The notes beneath the pieces were generated by a model. It was given only the letters and a program-made list of their open reading frames with translations, was not told where the DNA came from and did not search any database. Positions 26,053 to 36,827 of a stretch of DNA of 64,000 nt are shown here, one piece after another. The stretch is from Streptomyces sp. DG1A-41 (GTDB lineage: Bacteria; Actinomycetota; Actinomycetes; Streptomycetales; Streptomycetaceae): contig NZ_CP146350.1 of NCBI RefSeq assembly GCF_037055355.1, positions 1,883,001-1,947,000 of the forward strand, read 5' to 3'. Every line of letters starts with the position of its first letter. Position 1 is the first letter of the stretch. Position numbers and translations under genes: made by a program.

Positions 26053-27599
26053 CGGGCGGTGGACTTCTGGTCGCCGGTACCACCTCCGACGCCGGCAAGA
26101 GCGTCGTGACCGCCGGAATCTGCCGGTGGCTGGTGCGCCAGGGCGTCAAGGTCGCGCCCTTCAAGGCGCAGAACATGTCCCTCAACTCCTTCGTGACGAG
26201 GGAAGGTGCCGAGATCGGGCGGGCGCAGGCCATGCAGGCGCAAGCCTGCCGCGTCGAGCCGACCGCGCTGATGAACCCGGTGCTGCTCAAGCCCGGCGGC
26301 GAGCGCAGCAGTCAGGTCGTGCTGCTGGGCAAGCCGGTCGGAGAGCTGAGCGCACGCGGGTACCACGGTGGACGGCAGCAGCAGCTGCTCGGGACCGTGC
26401 TGGACTGCCTGGAGCGGTTGCGGGGCACGTATGACGCGGTGATCTGTGAGGGGGCGGGCAGTCCCGCCGAGATCAATCTGCGCCGGACCGACATCGTCAA
26501 CATGGGGATCGCCCGCAACGCCGGGCTCCCCGTGCTCGTCGTCGGTGACATCGACCGGGGCGGTGTCTTCGCCTCGTTCTTCGGGACCGTCGCGCTGCTG
26601 TCGCGCGAGGACCAGGAGTGCGTCGCCGGGTTCCTCGTCAACAAGTTCCGGGGGGACGTCTCCCTGCTGGAGCCGGGTCTCGACATGCTCCAGGGCCTCA
26701 CCGGTCGGCCTACGTACGGCGTCCTGCCCTTCCGGCACGGGCTGGGGATCGACGAGGAGGACGGGATGGGGGTCCCCCCTGCTCGAGCGGAGTCGAGAGC
26801 TTGGGGGAGCGTCTCCCTGCGGGGGACGGTCCGGGAGTCCGTCGTCGCCCCGCCGGTCGGCGAGGACGTGCTGCGGGTCGCCGTGTGCGCGATCCCGCTC
26901 ATGTCCAATTTCACCGACGTGGACGCGCTGGCCGCCGAACCCGGTGTCGTGGTGCGGTTCGTGGACCGGCCGGAGGAACTCGCCGACGCCGACCTCGTCA
27001 TCGTGCCCGGGACCCGGGGGACCGTCCGGGCGCTGGAGTGGCTGCGGGAGCGCGGGCTGGCCGACGCGCTCGCGCGCAGGGCGGCCGAGCAGCGGCCGGT
27101 CCTCGGGATCTGCGGCGGCTTCCAGATCCTCGGCGAGCACATCGAGGACGACGTGGAGAGCCGCCGGGGTCAGGTCGAGGGGCTCGGGGTCCTGCCCGTG
27201 CGGGTGCGGTTCGCCCGCGAGAAGACCCTCACCCGGCCGGCGGGCGAGGCCCTCGGGGAGCACGTCGAGGGCTACGAGATCCATCACGGCGTCGCCGACG
27301 TCACCGGCGGCAAGCCCTTCCTGGACGGCTGCCGGGTCGGCCAGACCTGGGGCACGCACTGGCACGGCTCGCTGGAGTCGGACGGGTTCCGGCGGGCCTT
27401 CCTGCGCGAGGTGGCGGCCGCAGCGGGGCGCCGCTTCGTGCCGGCGCCGGACACCTCGTTCGCCGCGCTGCGCGAGGAGCAGCTCGACCGGCTCGGCGAC
27501 CTGATCGAACAGCACGCGGACACGGACGCGCTGTGGCGGCTCATCGAGTCGGGCGCGCCGCGAGGACTGCCCTTCATTCCACCGGGAGCGCCCGCATGA
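26049..27599 (+). CDS. cobQ: Cobyric acid synthase
   Basis: This 516-residue glutamine-dependent amidotransferase amidates four side chains of adenosylcobyrinic acid a,c-diamide. The N-terminal ATP domain has G-T-T-S-D-A-G-K-S (about 8-16), [11 protein letters not shown] and [14 protein letters not shown]. The C-terminal GATase domain has [10 protein letters not shown] with the nucleophile Cys (near residue 355) and W-G-T-H-W-H-G. A 14-residue insert at about 241-254 ([14 protein letters not shown]) comes from a palindromic DNA element and lies in the linker between domains. Otherwise the length is normal. It overlaps cobD and cobN by 4 bases each. Confidence 0.95.
   Translation: MTGGGLLVAGTTSDAGKSVVTAGICRWLVRQGVKVAPFKAQNMSLNSFVTREGAEIGRAQAMQAQACRVEPTALMNPVLLKPGGERSSQVVLLGKPVGELSARGYHGGRQQQLLGTVLDCLERLRGTYDAVICEGAGSPAEINLRRTDIVNMGIARNAGLPVLVVGDIDRGGVFASFFGTVALLSREDQECVAGFLVNKFRGDVSLLEPGLDMLQGLTGRPTYGVLPFRHGLGIDEEDGMGVPPARAESRAWGSVSLRGTVRESVVAPPVGEDVLRVAVCAIPLMSNFTDVDALAAEPGVVVRFVDRPEELADADLVIVPGTRGTVRALEWLRERGLADALARRAAEQRPVLGICGGFQILGEHIEDDVESRRGQVEGLGVLPVRVRFAREKTLTRPAGEALGEHVEGYEIHHGVADVTGGKPFLDGCRVGQTWGTHWHGSLESDGFRRAFLREVAAAAGRRFVPAPDTSFAALREEQLDRLGDLIEQHADTDALWRLIESGAPRGLPFIPPGAPA
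26769..26810. repeat. In-frame palindromic insertion element inside cobQ
   Basis: The 42-base segment reads GGGGTCCCCCCTGCTCGAGC through GAGCTTGGGGGAGC. It folds on itself: CCCCC pairs GGGGG and CTCGA pairs TCGAG around a short GCGGAG loop. The same kind of sequence is known to me as a dispersed short repeat in Streptomyces genomes. Its length of 42 keeps the reading frame and adds 14 residues to CobQ where relatives run straight from the D-E-E-D-G segment to V-S-L-R-G-T-V. Confidence 0.75.
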
Positions 27600-30500
27600 G
27601 CACTGTGTTGTTGTTGTCGACCGCCGACACGGACCTGCTGGCGGCCCGGGCCGCCTCCGGCGCCTCGTACCGGATCGGCAACCCGACCCGCGTGGACGTC
27701 CGACAGGAGCTTCCGGCCCTCCTCGACGGCGCGGACATCGCCGTCGTACGGCTGCTCGGCGGCAAGCGGGCCTGGGAGGACGGGCTCGCCGCGCTGAAGG
27801 CGTCCGGCGTCCCGACCGTCCTGCTGGGCGGAGAGGCCGTTCCCGACGCCGAGTTGATGGCCGAGTCGTCGGTGCCGGCCGGTGTCGTGGCGGAGGCGCT
27901 GAAGTACCTCGTGGAGGGCGGACCGGCCAACCTCACCGAGCTGGCGCGGTTCCTGTCCGACACCGTGCTGCTCACGGGCGAGGGCTTCGCCGCGCCGCAG
28001 CGGATGCCGGAGTACGGCGTCCGCGGCGAGCGCGTACGGGTCGAGGGCCGGCCGACCGTCGGCGTGCTCTTCTACCGGGCGCACGAGCTGAGCGGCAACA
28101 CGGCCTTCGTGGACACCCTGTGCGACGCGATCGAGGCACGGGGCGCCAACGCCCTTCCCGTGTACTGCGGTTCGTTGCGCGGGGCCGACGCGGGACTGTA
28201 CGAGATCCTCGGGCGGGCGGACGCCCTGGTCGCCACCGTCCTCGCCGCCGGCGGCACCCACGCCTCGCAGGCCTCGGCGGGCGGTGACGAGGAGTCCTGG
28301 GACATCGGCGCCCTCGCCGAGCTGAACATCCCCGTGCTGCAAGGGCTGTGCCTGACGTCCTCGCGGCGCGCCTGGGAGGCGTCCGACGCCGCCCTCTCCC
28401 CCATGGACGCCGCGATGCAGGTGGCGATCCCGGAGTTCGACGGCCGGCTGATCACCGTGCCGTTCTCCTTCAAGGAGCAGGGCGCGGACGACGTACCCGT
28501 GTACGTCGCCGACCCGGAGCGGGCCGCGCGGGTCGCCGGGATCGCCGTACGGCACGCCCGGTTGAAGCACAAGGCGAACGCCGAGAAGAAGCTCGCGCTC
28601 GTCTTCACCGCGTACCCGACCAAGCACTCGCGGGTCGGCAACGCCGTCGGGCTGGACACCCCGGCCTCGGCGGTGCGGGTGCTGGACGCGCTCAGGGGCG
28701 CCGGGTACGGCCTCACCGAGTACCCCGCGGGCGGCGACGAGCTGATCCACCGGCTCATCGAGGCCGGCGGGCACGACGTGGAGTGGCTGACGGACGAGCA
28801 GCTGGCCGCCGCGCCCGCGCGGGTGCCGCTGGCGGACTACCGGGCCTGGTTCGACGAGCTCGACCCGGAGCTGCGGGACGCCATGACCGAGGCGGGGGGC
28901 GAGCCGCCGGGCAACCTCTACGTCGACGGGGACGACATCGTGCTGGCGTCGCTCCGGTTCGGGAACGTCGTCGTGATGATCCAGCCGCCGCGCGGCTTCG
29001 GCGAGAACCCCATCGCGATCTACCACGACCCGGACATGCCGCCGTCCCACCACTACCTGGCGGCCTACCGCTGGCTGGAGAACAGTTTCGGCGCGGACGC
29101 GATCGTGCACATGGGCAAGCACGGCACGCTGGAGTGGCTACCCGGCAAGGGCCTCGGGCTCAGTGCCGGCTGCGCCCCGGACGCCGTGCTCGGGGAGCTG
29201 CCCCTGATCTACCCCTTCATCGTCAACGACCCGGGCGAGGGCACCCAGGCCAAGCGGCGCGGGCACGCCACGGTCGTGGACCACCTGGTGCCGCCGATGG
29301 CCCGCGCCGACACCTACGGCGACCTGGCCAAGCTGGAACAGCTCCTCGACGAGTACGCCCTCGTCTCCGACCTGGACCCGGCGAAGGCCCCGGCCGTGCG
29401 CGCGCAGATCTGGACCCTCGTCAAGGCCGCCGAGCTGCACCACGACCTGCATGTCGACGCGCAGCCGGACGACGAGGAGTTCGACGAGTTCGTCATGCAC
29501 ATCGACGGCTATCTGTGCGAGATCAAGGACGTGCAGATCCGCGATGGCCTGCACATCCTGGGCGGCGGCCCGGTCGGTGAACCGCGCGTCAATCTCGTGC
29601 TGGCGGTGCTGCGCGCCTCGCAGGTGTGGGGCGGTCAGGCCGACGCGCTGCCGGGGCTCCGGGCGGCGCTGGCGGAGCACTTCGGGCTGGTGGAGAAGGA
29701 GCTGCTGGCCGAGCCGGGCGCTCCGGTGAAGGTGCCGGTGGAGCTGACGGGCCTGGTGGCGGGGCAGGCCCGCACCGCCGCCGACGTGATCGACCTGCTG
29801 GAGCAGCTGTGCCGGCGGATCGCGGAGGGCATGGAGGAGCGCGGCTGGGCGGTCGCCGAAGTCCCGGCGCTGGTGCGGGAGGTGCTCGGCAGGGAAGTCG
29901 CCGGCGCCGTGGCGGTGCTGGAGTTCGCCTGCACGGAGGTCGTGCCGCGACTGGCCAGGACCGGCGACGAGATCGGGCACATCCTGCGGGCCCTGGACGG
30001 CGGTTACGTTCCGGCGGGGCCCTCCGGCTCGCCCACCCGCGGCCTGGTCAACGTCCTGCCGACGGGACGCAACTTCTATTCCGTCGACCCCAAGGCCATT
30101 CCGTCCCGGCTGAGCTGGGAGGTCGGGCAGTCGCTCGCGGACTCGCTGGTGCAGCGGTATCTGACCGACACCGGCGCGTACCCGAAGTCCGTCGGTCTGA
30201 CGGTGTGGGGCACCTCGGCCATGCGCACCCAGGGCGACGACATCGCCGAGATCCTGGCGCTGCTGGGCTGCCGGCCGGTGTGGGACGACGCCTCGCGCAG
30301 GGTGACCGGGTTCGAGGTGATCCCCCCGGAGGAGCTCGGCCGGCCGCGCATCGACGTGACGGTCCGTATCTCCGGCTTCTTCCGGGACGCGTTCCCGCAT
30401 GTGGTGGGGCTGATCGACGACGCCGTCCGCACGGTCGCCGAGCTGGACGAGCCCGCCGAGCAGAACTACGTCCGGGCGCACGCCGACGAGGACACCGCCG

Positions 30501-31252
30501 AGCACGGCGACCGGCGCCGGGCGACCGCCCGGATCTTCGGCTCCAAGCCGGGTGCGTACGGGGCGGGTCTGCTGCCGCTGATCGACGCGCGCAACTGGCG
30601 CTCCGACGCGGACCTCGCCGAGGTTTACGCGGTGTGGGGCGGCTACGCCTACGGGCGGGGGCTGGACGGGCGGGCCGCGCGCGGCGACATGGAGACGGCG
30701 TTCCGGCGGATCGCGGTCGCCGCGAAGAACGTCGACACGCGTGAGCACGACCTCGTCGACGCCGACGACTACTTCCAGTACCACGGCGGCATGGTCGCCA
30801 TGGTCCGCCATCTGACGGGCGCGAGCCCCGAGGCCTACGTGGGTGATTCGGCCACCCCGGACCAGGTGAAGACCCGCACGCTGGGCGAGGAGACGCACCG
30901 GGTCTTCCGCGCCCGGGTGGTCAACCCGCGCTGGATGGCGGCCATGCGGCGGCACGGCTACAAGGGCGCCTTCGAGATGGCCGCGACCGTGGACTACCTG
31001 TTCGGGTACGACGCCACGGCCGGGGTCGTGGACGACTGGATGTACGAGAAACTCAGCGCCGAGTACGTCTTCGACCCGGAGAACCGGGACTTCATGAAGA
31101 CGTCCAACCCCTGGGCGCTGCGCGGCATCACCGAGCGGCTGCTGGAGGCCGCCGACCGCGGACTGTGGGCGGAGCCGGACGCGGAGACGCTGGACCGGCT
31201 GCGCGCCACGTACCTGGAGCTCGAAGGCGACTTGGAAGGTGACGACAAGTGA
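27596..31252 (+). CDS. cobN: Cobaltochelatase large subunit CobN
   Basis: This 1218-residue protein is of full length for the magnesium-chelatase H/CobN family. Recognisable blocks are [20 protein letters not shown] (about 145-164), [47 protein letters not shown] and [12 protein letters not shown]. It inserts Co2+ into hydrogenobyrinic acid a,c-diamide with an ATPase partner. That partner is probably the next gene product, the fused ChlI-ChlD protein, whose GTG overlaps the cobN stop. The ATG at 27596 overlaps the cobQ stop. Confidence 0.95.
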   Translation: MSTVLLLSTADTDLLAARAASGASYRIGNPTRVDVRQELPALLDGADIAVVRLLGGKRAWEDGLAALKASGVPTVLLGGEAVPDAELMAESSVPAGVVAEALKYLVEGGPANLTELARFLSDTVLLTGEGFAAPQRMPEYGVRGERVRVEGRPTVGVLFYRAHELSGNTAFVDTLCDAIEARGANALPVYCGSLRGADAGLYEILGRADALVATVLAAGGTHASQASAGGDEESWDIGALAELNIPVLQGLCLTSSRRAWEASDAALSPMDAAMQVAIPEFDGRLITVPFSFKEQGADDVPVYVADPERAARVAGIAVRHARLKHKANAEKKLALVFTAYPTKHSRVGNAVGLDTPASAVRVLDALRGAGYGLTEYPAGGDELIHRLIEAGGHDVEWLTDEQLAAAPARVPLADYRAWFDELDPELRDAMTEAGGEPPGNLYVDGDDIVLASLRFGNVVVMIQPPRGFGENPIAIYHDPDMPPSHHYLAAYRWLENSFGADAIVHMGKHGTLEWLPGKGLGLSAGCAPDAVLGELPLIYPFIVNDPGEGTQAKRRGHATVVDHLVPPMARADTYGDLAKLEQLLDEYALVSDLDPAKAPAVRAQIWTLVKAAELHHDLHVDAQPDDEEFDEFVMHIDGYLCEIKDVQIRDGLHILGGGPVGEPRVNLVLAVLRASQVWGGQADALPGLRAALAEHFGLVEKELLAEPGAPVKVPVELTGLVAGQARTAADVIDLLEQLCRRIAEGMEERGWAVAEVPALVREVLGREVAGAVAVLEFACTEVVPRLARTGDEIGHILRALDGGYVPAGPSGSPTRGLVNVLPTGRNFYSVDPKAIPSRLSWEVGQSLADSLVQRYLTDTGAYPKSVGLTVWGTSAMRTQGDDIAEILALLGCRPVWDDASRRVTGFEVIPPEELGRPRIDVTVRISGFFRDAFPHVVGLIDDAVRTVAELDEPAEQNYVRAHADEDTAEHGDRRRATARIFGSKPGAYGAGLLPLIDARNWRSDADLAEVYAVWGGYAYGRGLDGRAARGDMETAFRRIAVAAKNVDTREHDLVDADDYFQYHGGMVAMVRHLTGASPEAYVGDSATPDQVKTRTLGEETHRVFRARVVNPRWMAAMRRHGYKGAFEMAATVDYLFGYDATAGVVDDWMYEKLSAEYVFDPENRDFMKTSNPWALRGITERLLEAADRGLWAEPDAETLDRLRATYLELEGDLEGDDK

Positions 31253-33246
31253 GCACCCCGTTCCCGTTCACGGCCGTGGTGGGCCAGGACGATCTGCGGC
31301 TCGCGCTGCTGCTGAACGCCGTGTCGCCGGCGGTCGGCGGTGTGCTGGTGCGCGGTGAGAAGGGCACCGCCAAGTCGACGGCCGTGCGGGCGCTGTCCGC
31401 GCTCGTGCCGGAGGTGGACGTCGTCCCCGAGTGCCGCTTCTCCTGCGACCCCGGCTCCCCCGACCCCGCCTGCCCGGACGGGCCGCACGCGCCGGAGGCC
31501 TCCCGCTCCCGTCCGGCCCGGATGGTCGAACTGCCCGTCGGTGCCTCGGAGGACCGGCTGGTGGGCGCGCTGGACATCGAGCGGGCGCTGTCGGAGGGCG
31601 TGAAGGCCTTCGAGCCCGGCCTGCTCGCCGCCGCGCACCGCGGCATCCTCTACGTGGACGAGGTCAACCTCCTCCACGACCACCTGGTCGACCTGCTGCT
31701 GGACGCGGCAGCGATGGGCGCCTCGTACGTGGAACGCGAAGGCGTCTCCGTACGGCACGCGGCCCGGTTCCTGCTCGTCGGCACCATGAACCCCGAGGAG
31801 GGCGAGCTGCGGCCGCAGTTGCTCGACCGGTTCGGGCTGACCGTCGAGGTCGCGGCCTCGCGGGAGCCCGAGCAACGGGTGGAGGTCGTCCGGCGGCGGC
31901 TCGCCTACGACGCCGATCCGGCCGGTTTCGCGGCCCGGTGGGCGGCCGAGGAGGCCGCCGTACGGGCGCGGATCGTGGCAGCGCGGGAGCTGCTGCCGTC
32001 CGTGCGGCTGGGCGACGGGGCACTGCGGCAGATCGCGGCGACCTGCGCGGCCTTCGAGGTCGACGGCATGCGCGCCGACATCGTGATGGCGCGGACGGCG
32101 ACGGCCCTGGCGGCTTGGGCGGGGCGTACGGACGTGATCGCCGAGGACGTCCGGCAGGCCGCGCTGCTCGCGCTGCCGCACCGCAGGCGGCGCAACCCCT
32201 TCGACGCGCCGGGGCTGGACGAGGACAAGCTGGACGAGACCCTGGAGGAGTTCTCCGGGGACGACGACCCGGACCCCGGCCAGGGGCCGGACGGGCCCGG
32301 CGGGGGCGGTGGGCAGCCGGAACCCGAGGAAGGGCCCCGGGGGGACGACACCGGGGCCACGCCCGAGGCCGGGGAGAACGGGCAGCCGCAGCCGTCGGGC
32401 GCCGGTGAGCAGTCGGCCGTACGGGCTGCGGAGCCGTTCAGGACCAAGGTGCTGAGCGTGCCCGGGATCGGCGAGGGCGCCGCCGGGCGGCGTTCGCGGG
32501 CGCGGACCGAGCACGGGCGCACGACCGGGGCGCGTCGGCCCCGGGGCGCGCTCACGAAGCTGCATCTGGCGGCGACCGTGCAGGCGGCGGCACCGCACCA
32601 GCGGGCGCGCGGGCGCTCCGGGCCGGGTCTGGTCGTGCGCCGGGACGATCTGCGGCAGGCCGCCCGCGAGGGGCGCGAGGGCAATCTCGTGCTGTTCGTC
32701 GTGGACGCCTCCGGTTCGATGGCGGCACGGCAGCGGATGAGTGCCGTGAAGGGTGCCGTCCTGTCGCTGCTGCTGGACGCGTACCAGCGGCGGGACAAGG
32801 TGGGGCTGGTGACGTTCCGGGGTTCGGGCGCGGACGTCGCGCTGCCGCCGACCTCGTCCGTGGACGCGGCGGCGGCCCGGCTGGAGTCGCTGCCGACCGG
32901 CGGGCGCACACCGCTGGCCGCCGGGCTGCTGCGCGCGCACGACGTGCTGCGGGTGGAGCGGCTGCGGGATCCGGCACGGCGGCCGCTGGTCGTGTTGGTG
33001 ACGGACGGGCGGGCCACCGGGGGCCCGGAGCCGGTCGCCCTGGCCGGGCGGGCGGCTCGGCTGTTCGCGGCCGAGGGCGTCGCGTCCGTCGTCGTGGACT
33101 GCGAGTCGGGGCCGGTGCGGCTGGGGCTCGCCGGGCAGCTCGCCGGTGAGCTGGGCGGCACCGCCGTGACACTGGACGAGCTGCGGGCCGACTCGATCGC
33201 CGGGCTGGTCAGGGATGTGCAGGGAACTTCGAGGAGGGCCGCGTAA
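31249..33246 (+). CDS. Fused ChlI-ChlD (AAA + VWA) metal chelatase subunit
   Basis: This 665-residue protein joins an N-terminal AAA+ ATPase to a C-terminal von Willebrand A domain. The ATPase has V-V-G-Q-D near the N-terminus, Walker A G-E-K-G-T-A-K-S-T (about 37-45), Walker B I-L-Y-V-D-E-V-N-L-L and V-G-T-M-N-P-E-E-G-E-L-R-P-Q-L-L-D-R. A Pro/Gly/Asp-rich linker (about 330-390) follows, then the VWA domain with the MIDAS motif D-A-S-G-S-M-A (about 485-491). It is likely the CobS/CobT-like partner of CobN. The GTG overlaps the cobN stop by 4 bases and its TAA shares one base with the cobO ATG. Confidence 0.92.
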   Translation: MSTPFPFTAVVGQDDLRLALLLNAVSPAVGGVLVRGEKGTAKSTAVRALSALVPEVDVVPECRFSCDPGSPDPACPDGPHAPEASRSRPARMVELPVGASEDRLVGALDIERALSEGVKAFEPGLLAAAHRGILYVDEVNLLHDHLVDLLLDAAAMGASYVEREGVSVRHAARFLLVGTMNPEEGELRPQLLDRFGLTVEVAASREPEQRVEVVRRRLAYDADPAGFAARWAAEEAAVRARIVAARELLPSVRLGDGALRQIAATCAAFEVDGMRADIVMARTATALAAWAGRTDVIAEDVRQAALLALPHRRRRNPFDAPGLDEDKLDETLEEFSGDDDPDPGQGPDGPGGGGGQPEPEEGPRGDDTGATPEAGENGQPQPSGAGEQSAVRAAEPFRTKVLSVPGIGEGAAGRRSRARTEHGRTTGARRPRGALTKLHLAATVQAAAPHQRARGRSGPGLVVRRDDLRQAAREGREGNLVLFVVDASGSMAARQRMSAVKGAVLSLLLDAYQRRDKVGLVTFRGSGADVALPPTSSVDAAAARLESLPTGGRTPLAAGLLRAHDVLRVERLRDPARRPLVVLVTDGRATGGPEPVALAGRAARLFAAEGVASVVVDCESGPVRLGLAGQLAGELGGTAVTLDELRADSIAGLVRDVQGTSRRAA

Positions 33247-33845
33247 TGCCGCAGGGACAGCCGAGTGTGATTCCGGACGACGGTCTGACGACGCGACAGC
33301 GCCGGAACCGGCCGCTCGTCGTCGTGCACACGGGCGTCGGCAAGGGCAAGTCGACGGCCGCCTTCGGGCTCGCGCTGCGGGCCTGGAACCAGGGCTGGCC
33401 GATCGGGGTGTTCCAGTTCGTCAAGTCGGCCAAGTGGAAGGTCGGCGAGGAGAACGCGCTGCGCGTGCTCGGTGCCTCCGGCGAGGGCGGGTCCGTCGCC
33501 TGGCACAAGATGGGCGAGGGCTGGTCCTGGGTGCAGCGCGACGCGCAACTGGACAACGAGGAGAAGGCCCGGGAGGGCTGGGAGCAGGTCAAGCGGGACC
33601 TGGCTGCGGAGACGTACCGGCTGTACGTGCTGGACGAGTTCGCCTACCCCATGCACTGGGGGTGGGTCGACACCGACGAGGTCGTGGACGTCCTGCGCAA
33701 CCGGCCCGGCACCCAGCATGTGGTGATCACGGGGCGCAACGCTCCCGAGAAGCTCATGGACTTCGCCGACCTCGTGACCGACATGTCCAAGGTGAAGCAC
33801 CCCATGGACGCCGGGCAGAAGGGGCAGAGGGGCATCGAGTGGTGA
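33246..33845 (+). CDS. cobO: Cob(I)yrinic acid a,c-diamide adenosyltransferase
   Basis: This 199-residue CobA/CobO-type P-loop protein has H-T-G-V-G-K-G-K-S-T-A-A-F-G (about 33-46), F-Q-F-V-K-S-A-K-W and the L-D-E-F-A-Y-P-M-H-W-G-W block. It adds the adenosyl group to the corrin cobalt. An N-terminal extension of about 20 residues precedes the P-loop. The ATG shares its A with the stop of the chelatase gene (TAATG). Downstream cobB overlaps its stop. Confidence 0.95.
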   Translation: MPQGQPSVIPDDGLTTRQRRNRPLVVVHTGVGKGKSTAAFGLALRAWNQGWPIGVFQFVKSAKWKVGEENALRVLGASGEGGSVAWHKMGEGWSWVQRDAQLDNEEKAREGWEQVKRDLAAETYRLYVLDEFAYPMHWGWVDTDEVVDVLRNRPGTQHVVITGRNAPEKLMDFADLVTDMSKVKHPMDAGQKGQRGIEW

Positions 33846-35224
33846 TGTCCTCGTCCGTGCCCCGGCTGGTCGTCGCCGCGCCCTCGTCGGGCAGTGGCAA
33901 GACCACCGTCGCCACGGGGCTGATGGCAGCGTTCGCCGCGCGGGGGCTCGCCGTGTCCCCGCACAAGGTCGGGCCGGACTACATCGACCCCGGGTACCAC
34001 GCGCTCGCGACCGGGCGGGTGGGGCGGAACCTCGACGCGTATCTGTGCGGGCCGGAGCTGGTCGGGCCGTTGTTCCTGCACGGCGCGCGCGGGTGTGACA
34101 TCGCCGTCGTCGAGGGCGTGATGGGGCTGTACGACGGGGCCGCCGGGGAGGGGGAGCTGGCCTCCACGGCACATGTCGCGAAGCTGTTGCGGGCGCCGGT
34201 GGTGCTGGTCGTCGACGCGTCGTCGCAGTCCCGGTCGGTGGCGGCGCTGGTGCACGGGTTCGTCTCCTGGGATCCGGAGGTGCGGGTCGGGGGCGTGATT
34301 CTGAACAAGGTCGCCTCGAACCGGCACGAGGCGATGTTGCGGGAGGCGCTGGAGCAGGTGGGGGTGCCTGTGCTCGGGGTGTTGCGGCGGGCTCCGCAGG
34401 TGGACACGCCGTCGCGGCATCTGGGGCTGGTGCCGGTCGCCGAGCGGCGGGCTGAGGCTGTGGAGGCTGTCGCGGCGATGGCCGCGCAGGTCTCCGGCGG
34501 TTGTGATCTCGACGCGTTGATGGGGTTGGCGCGGGGTGCGGGGGCGTTGTCGTGTGCGGCTTGGGATGCGGCTGAGGTCGTTTCCTCGCCCACCCACCAC
34601 CCGGCACGGTCGGACGAGAAGCCGAAGCCGAGGGTTGCCGTCGCCGGCGGTGAGGCGTTCACCTTCTCCTATGCCGAGCACACCGAGCTCCTCACCGCCG
34701 CCGGTGCCGAGGTCGTGCCCTTCGATCCGCTGCGGGACGAGGAACTGCCCGAAGGGACGCGGGGGTTGGTGATCGGGGGCGGGTTCCCCGAGATGTACGC
34801 CGCCGAGCTGTCCGCCAACGAACCCCTGCGCAAGGCCGTTGCCGACCTGGCGGAGAGCGGCGCTCCGGTGGCCGCCGAGTGTGCCGGGCTGCTGTATCTG
34901 TGCCGGGAGCTGGACGGACAGCCGATGTGCGGGGTGCTGGACGCCGGAGCGCGGATGACCGAGCGGCTGACCCTGGGGTATCGGGACGCCGTGGCCGTCG
35001 GCGACAGTGTGCTCGCGGCGGCGGGGACGCGGATGCGGGGCCACGAGTTCCATCGGACCGCCGTGGAGCCCGGGGCGGGGGCCGAACCCGCCTGGGGCCT
35101 GCGAACCCCTCGGCGGGTCGAGGGTTTCGTGCAGCGTGGTGTGCACGCGAGCTATCTGCACACGCACTGGGCGGCGGAGCCCGGTGTCGCCCGTCGGTTC
35201 GTGGAGAGGTGCCGGACGTCATGA
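33842..35224 (+). CDS. cobB: Cobyrinic acid a,c-diamide synthase (CobB/CbiA)
   Basis: The product is about 460 residues. The N-terminal ATP domain has A-P-S-S-G-S-G-K-T-T-V-A-T-G and H-K-V-G-P-D-Y-I-D-P-G-Y-H. The C-terminal GATase domain has E-C-A-G-L-L-Y-L with the catalytic Cys and G-F-P-E-M-Y-A. It amidates the a and c side chains of hydrogenobyrinic or cobyrinic acid using glutamine. The GTG at 33842 overlaps the cobO stop by 4 bases; ATG 33845 shares one base with it and would shorten the protein by one residue. The cobI start overlaps its stop (ATGA). Confidence 0.94.
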   Translation: MMSSSVPRLVVAAPSSGSGKTTVATGLMAAFAARGLAVSPHKVGPDYIDPGYHALATGRVGRNLDAYLCGPELVGPLFLHGARGCDIAVVEGVMGLYDGAAGEGELASTAHVAKLLRAPVVLVVDASSQSRSVAALVHGFVSWDPEVRVGGVILNKVASNRHEAMLREALEQVGVPVLGVLRRAPQVDTPSRHLGLVPVAERRAEAVEAVAAMAAQVSGGCDLDALMGLARGAGALSCAAWDAAEVVSSPTHHPARSDEKPKPRVAVAGGEAFTFSYAEHTELLTAAGAEVVPFDPLRDEELPEGTRGLVIGGGFPEMYAAELSANEPLRKAVADLAESGAPVAAECAGLLYLCRELDGQPMCGVLDAGARMTERLTLGYRDAVAVGDSVLAAAGTRMRGHEFHRTAVEPGAGAEPAWGLRTPRRVEGFVQRGVHASYLHTHWAAEPGVARRFVERCRTS

Positions 35225-35952
35225 GCAGCAGGCTGGTCGGTGTCGGGGTCGGGCCCGGGGATCCGGAGCTGGTGACCGTCAAGGGCGTGAACGCCCTGCG
35301 GGAGGCCGATGTCGTGGTCGTGCCCGTGCTGGACACAGGCGAGCGCGGGCGGGCCGAGGCGACGGTGCTGCACTACGTGCCCGAGGAGAAGATCGTCCGG
35401 GTCGTGTTCGCGCTGAACGAGCGGAGCGACCGGGCCCGGCGCGAGGCGGCCTGGGACGCGGCGGGCCGGCGGGTGGCCGAGTTGCTGCGCGGGCACGGTG
35501 CCGTCGCCTTCGCGACCATCGGGGATCCCAACGTGTACTCCACCTTCACCTATCTCGCGCAGACCATCGCCGAGCTGGTGCCGGACACCGTCGTCGAGAC
35601 CGTGCCCGGGATCACCGCCATGCAGGACCTCGCCGCGCGGTCGGGCGCCGTGCTGACCGAGGGGACCGAGCCGCTCACGCTCGTGCCCGTCACGGCGGGG
35701 GCGACGGTGCTCAAGGAGGCCCTCGCCGGGCCCGGGACCGTCGTCGCCTACAAGTTCGGCCGGCAGGCGCACGAGGTCGCCGAGGCGCTGCGGGAGACCG
35801 GGCGGATCGGCGACGCGGTGTGGGGGTCGGCGCTGGGACTGACGGAGGACTCGATCCGGCCGGCCTCCGAACTCGACGGCACTCCCCTGCCCTACCTGTC
35901 GACGCTCATCTCCCCCGCGCGGCGCGACGGCGGGCGGGGCGGAAAGCTCTGA
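35221..35952 (+). CDS. cobI: Precorrin-2 C20-methyltransferase
   Basis: This 243-residue class III SAM-dependent tetrapyrrole methylase has G-V-G-V-G-P-G-D-P-E-L-V-T-V-K near the N-terminus, the I-G-D-P-N-V-Y-S-T-F-T-Y block and V-E-T-V-P-G-I-T-A-M. The Y-S-T-F-x-Y motif marks CobI/CbiL rather than the other methylases. It makes precorrin-3A, or the cobalt analogue. The ATG overlaps the cobB stop. After it a 56-base gap leads to cobM, whose frame stays open right back to the cobI stop. Confidence 0.93.
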   Translation: MSSRLVGVGVGPGDPELVTVKGVNALREADVVVVPVLDTGERGRAEATVLHYVPEEKIVRVVFALNERSDRARREAAWDAAGRRVAELLRGHGAVAFATIGDPNVYSTFTYLAQTIAELVPDTVVETVPGITAMQDLAARSGAVLTEGTEPLTLVPVTAGATVLKEALAGPGTVVAYKFGRQAHEVAEALRETGRIGDAVWGSALGLTEDSIRPASELDGTPLPYLSTLISPARRDGGRGGKL

Positions 35953-36008
35953 CGCGCCCGTCCATCGCCCTGCCCACCGACAACCCCCTGTACGAGAGGA
36001 CCGACCCC

Positions 36009-36827
36009 ATGGCCGACGCCCCCGCCGGCAAGGTGACCTTCGTCGGTGCCGGCCCCGGCGCCGCCGACCTGCTGACGTTCCGTGCCGCGCGCGCCATCGC
36101 CGAGGCCGACGTGGTGATCTGGGCGGCCAGCCTGGTCCAGGCGGAGGTCCTCCAGCACGCGCGCGAGGACGCGGAGATCCTCGACTCGGCGGCCATGTCC
36201 CTGGAAGACGTCGTGGCCGTGTACCGGCGGGCCCGGGAGGAGGGCCTGCGCGTCGCCAGGATCCACTCCGGCGATCCGGCCCTGTGGGGCGGCACCCAGG
36301 AGCAGCTCGACCGGTGTGCCGAGATCGGCCTCGCGACCCAGGTCGTGCCCGGGGTGTCCGCCTTTTCCGCCGTCGCCGCGCTCGCGCAGCGCGAGCTGAC
36401 CATCCCCGAGGTCGCGCAGTCCGTCGTCCTGACCCGGCTCGGTGGCGGCAAGACGCCCATGCCGCCCGGCGAGGAGGTCCGCGAGTTCGCCCGGCACGGC
36501 ACCACCATGGCGATCTTCCTCTCCGCGGCCCGCAGCGGACAGCTGGTACGGGAGCTGCTGGAGGGCGGCTATCCGACGACGACCCCTGTCGTGGTCGCGT
36601 ACCAGGCGACCTGGCCGGAGGAACTGGTCGTGACGTGCACGGTCGGCACGCTGGAGGAGACCGTCAAGGAGCACAAGCTCTGGAAGCACACGCTGTTCCT
36701 GGTCGGCCCGGCGCTCGACGCGCACGGCACGCGCTCGCACCTGTACCACCCGGGCCACTTCCACGGCTACCGCAAGGCCGACCCCGAGGCCCGCAAGGCG
36801 CTGCGCGAACGGGGTGCCAGCAGATGA
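36009..36827 (+). CDS. cobM: Precorrin-4 C11-methyltransferase
   Basis: This 272-residue class III methylase starts G-K-V-T-F-V-G-A-G-P-G-A-A-D-L-L-T and has the I-H-S-G-D-P-A-L-W-G motif (about 80-89), V-P-G-V-S-A-F-S-A-V-A-A and L-T-R-L-G-G-G-K-T-P-M-P. The last is characteristic of CobM/CbiF. The ATG at 36009 has GAGAGGA about 9 bases upstream, better than any start in the open frame before it. Its TGA is overlapped by an 18-codon mini-ORF that bridges to the next gene. Confidence 0.93.
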   Translation: MADAPAGKVTFVGAGPGAADLLTFRAARAIAEADVVIWAASLVQAEVLQHAREDAEILDSAAMSLEDVVAVYRRAREEGLRVARIHSGDPALWGGTQEQLDRCAEIGLATQVVPGVSAFSAVAALAQRELTIPEVAQSVVLTRLGGGKTPMPPGEEVREFARHGTTMAIFLSAARSGQLVRELLEGGYPTTTPVVVAYQATWPEELVVTCTVGTLEETVKEHKLWKHTLFLVGPALDAHGTRSHLYHPGHFHGYRKADPEARKALRERGASR

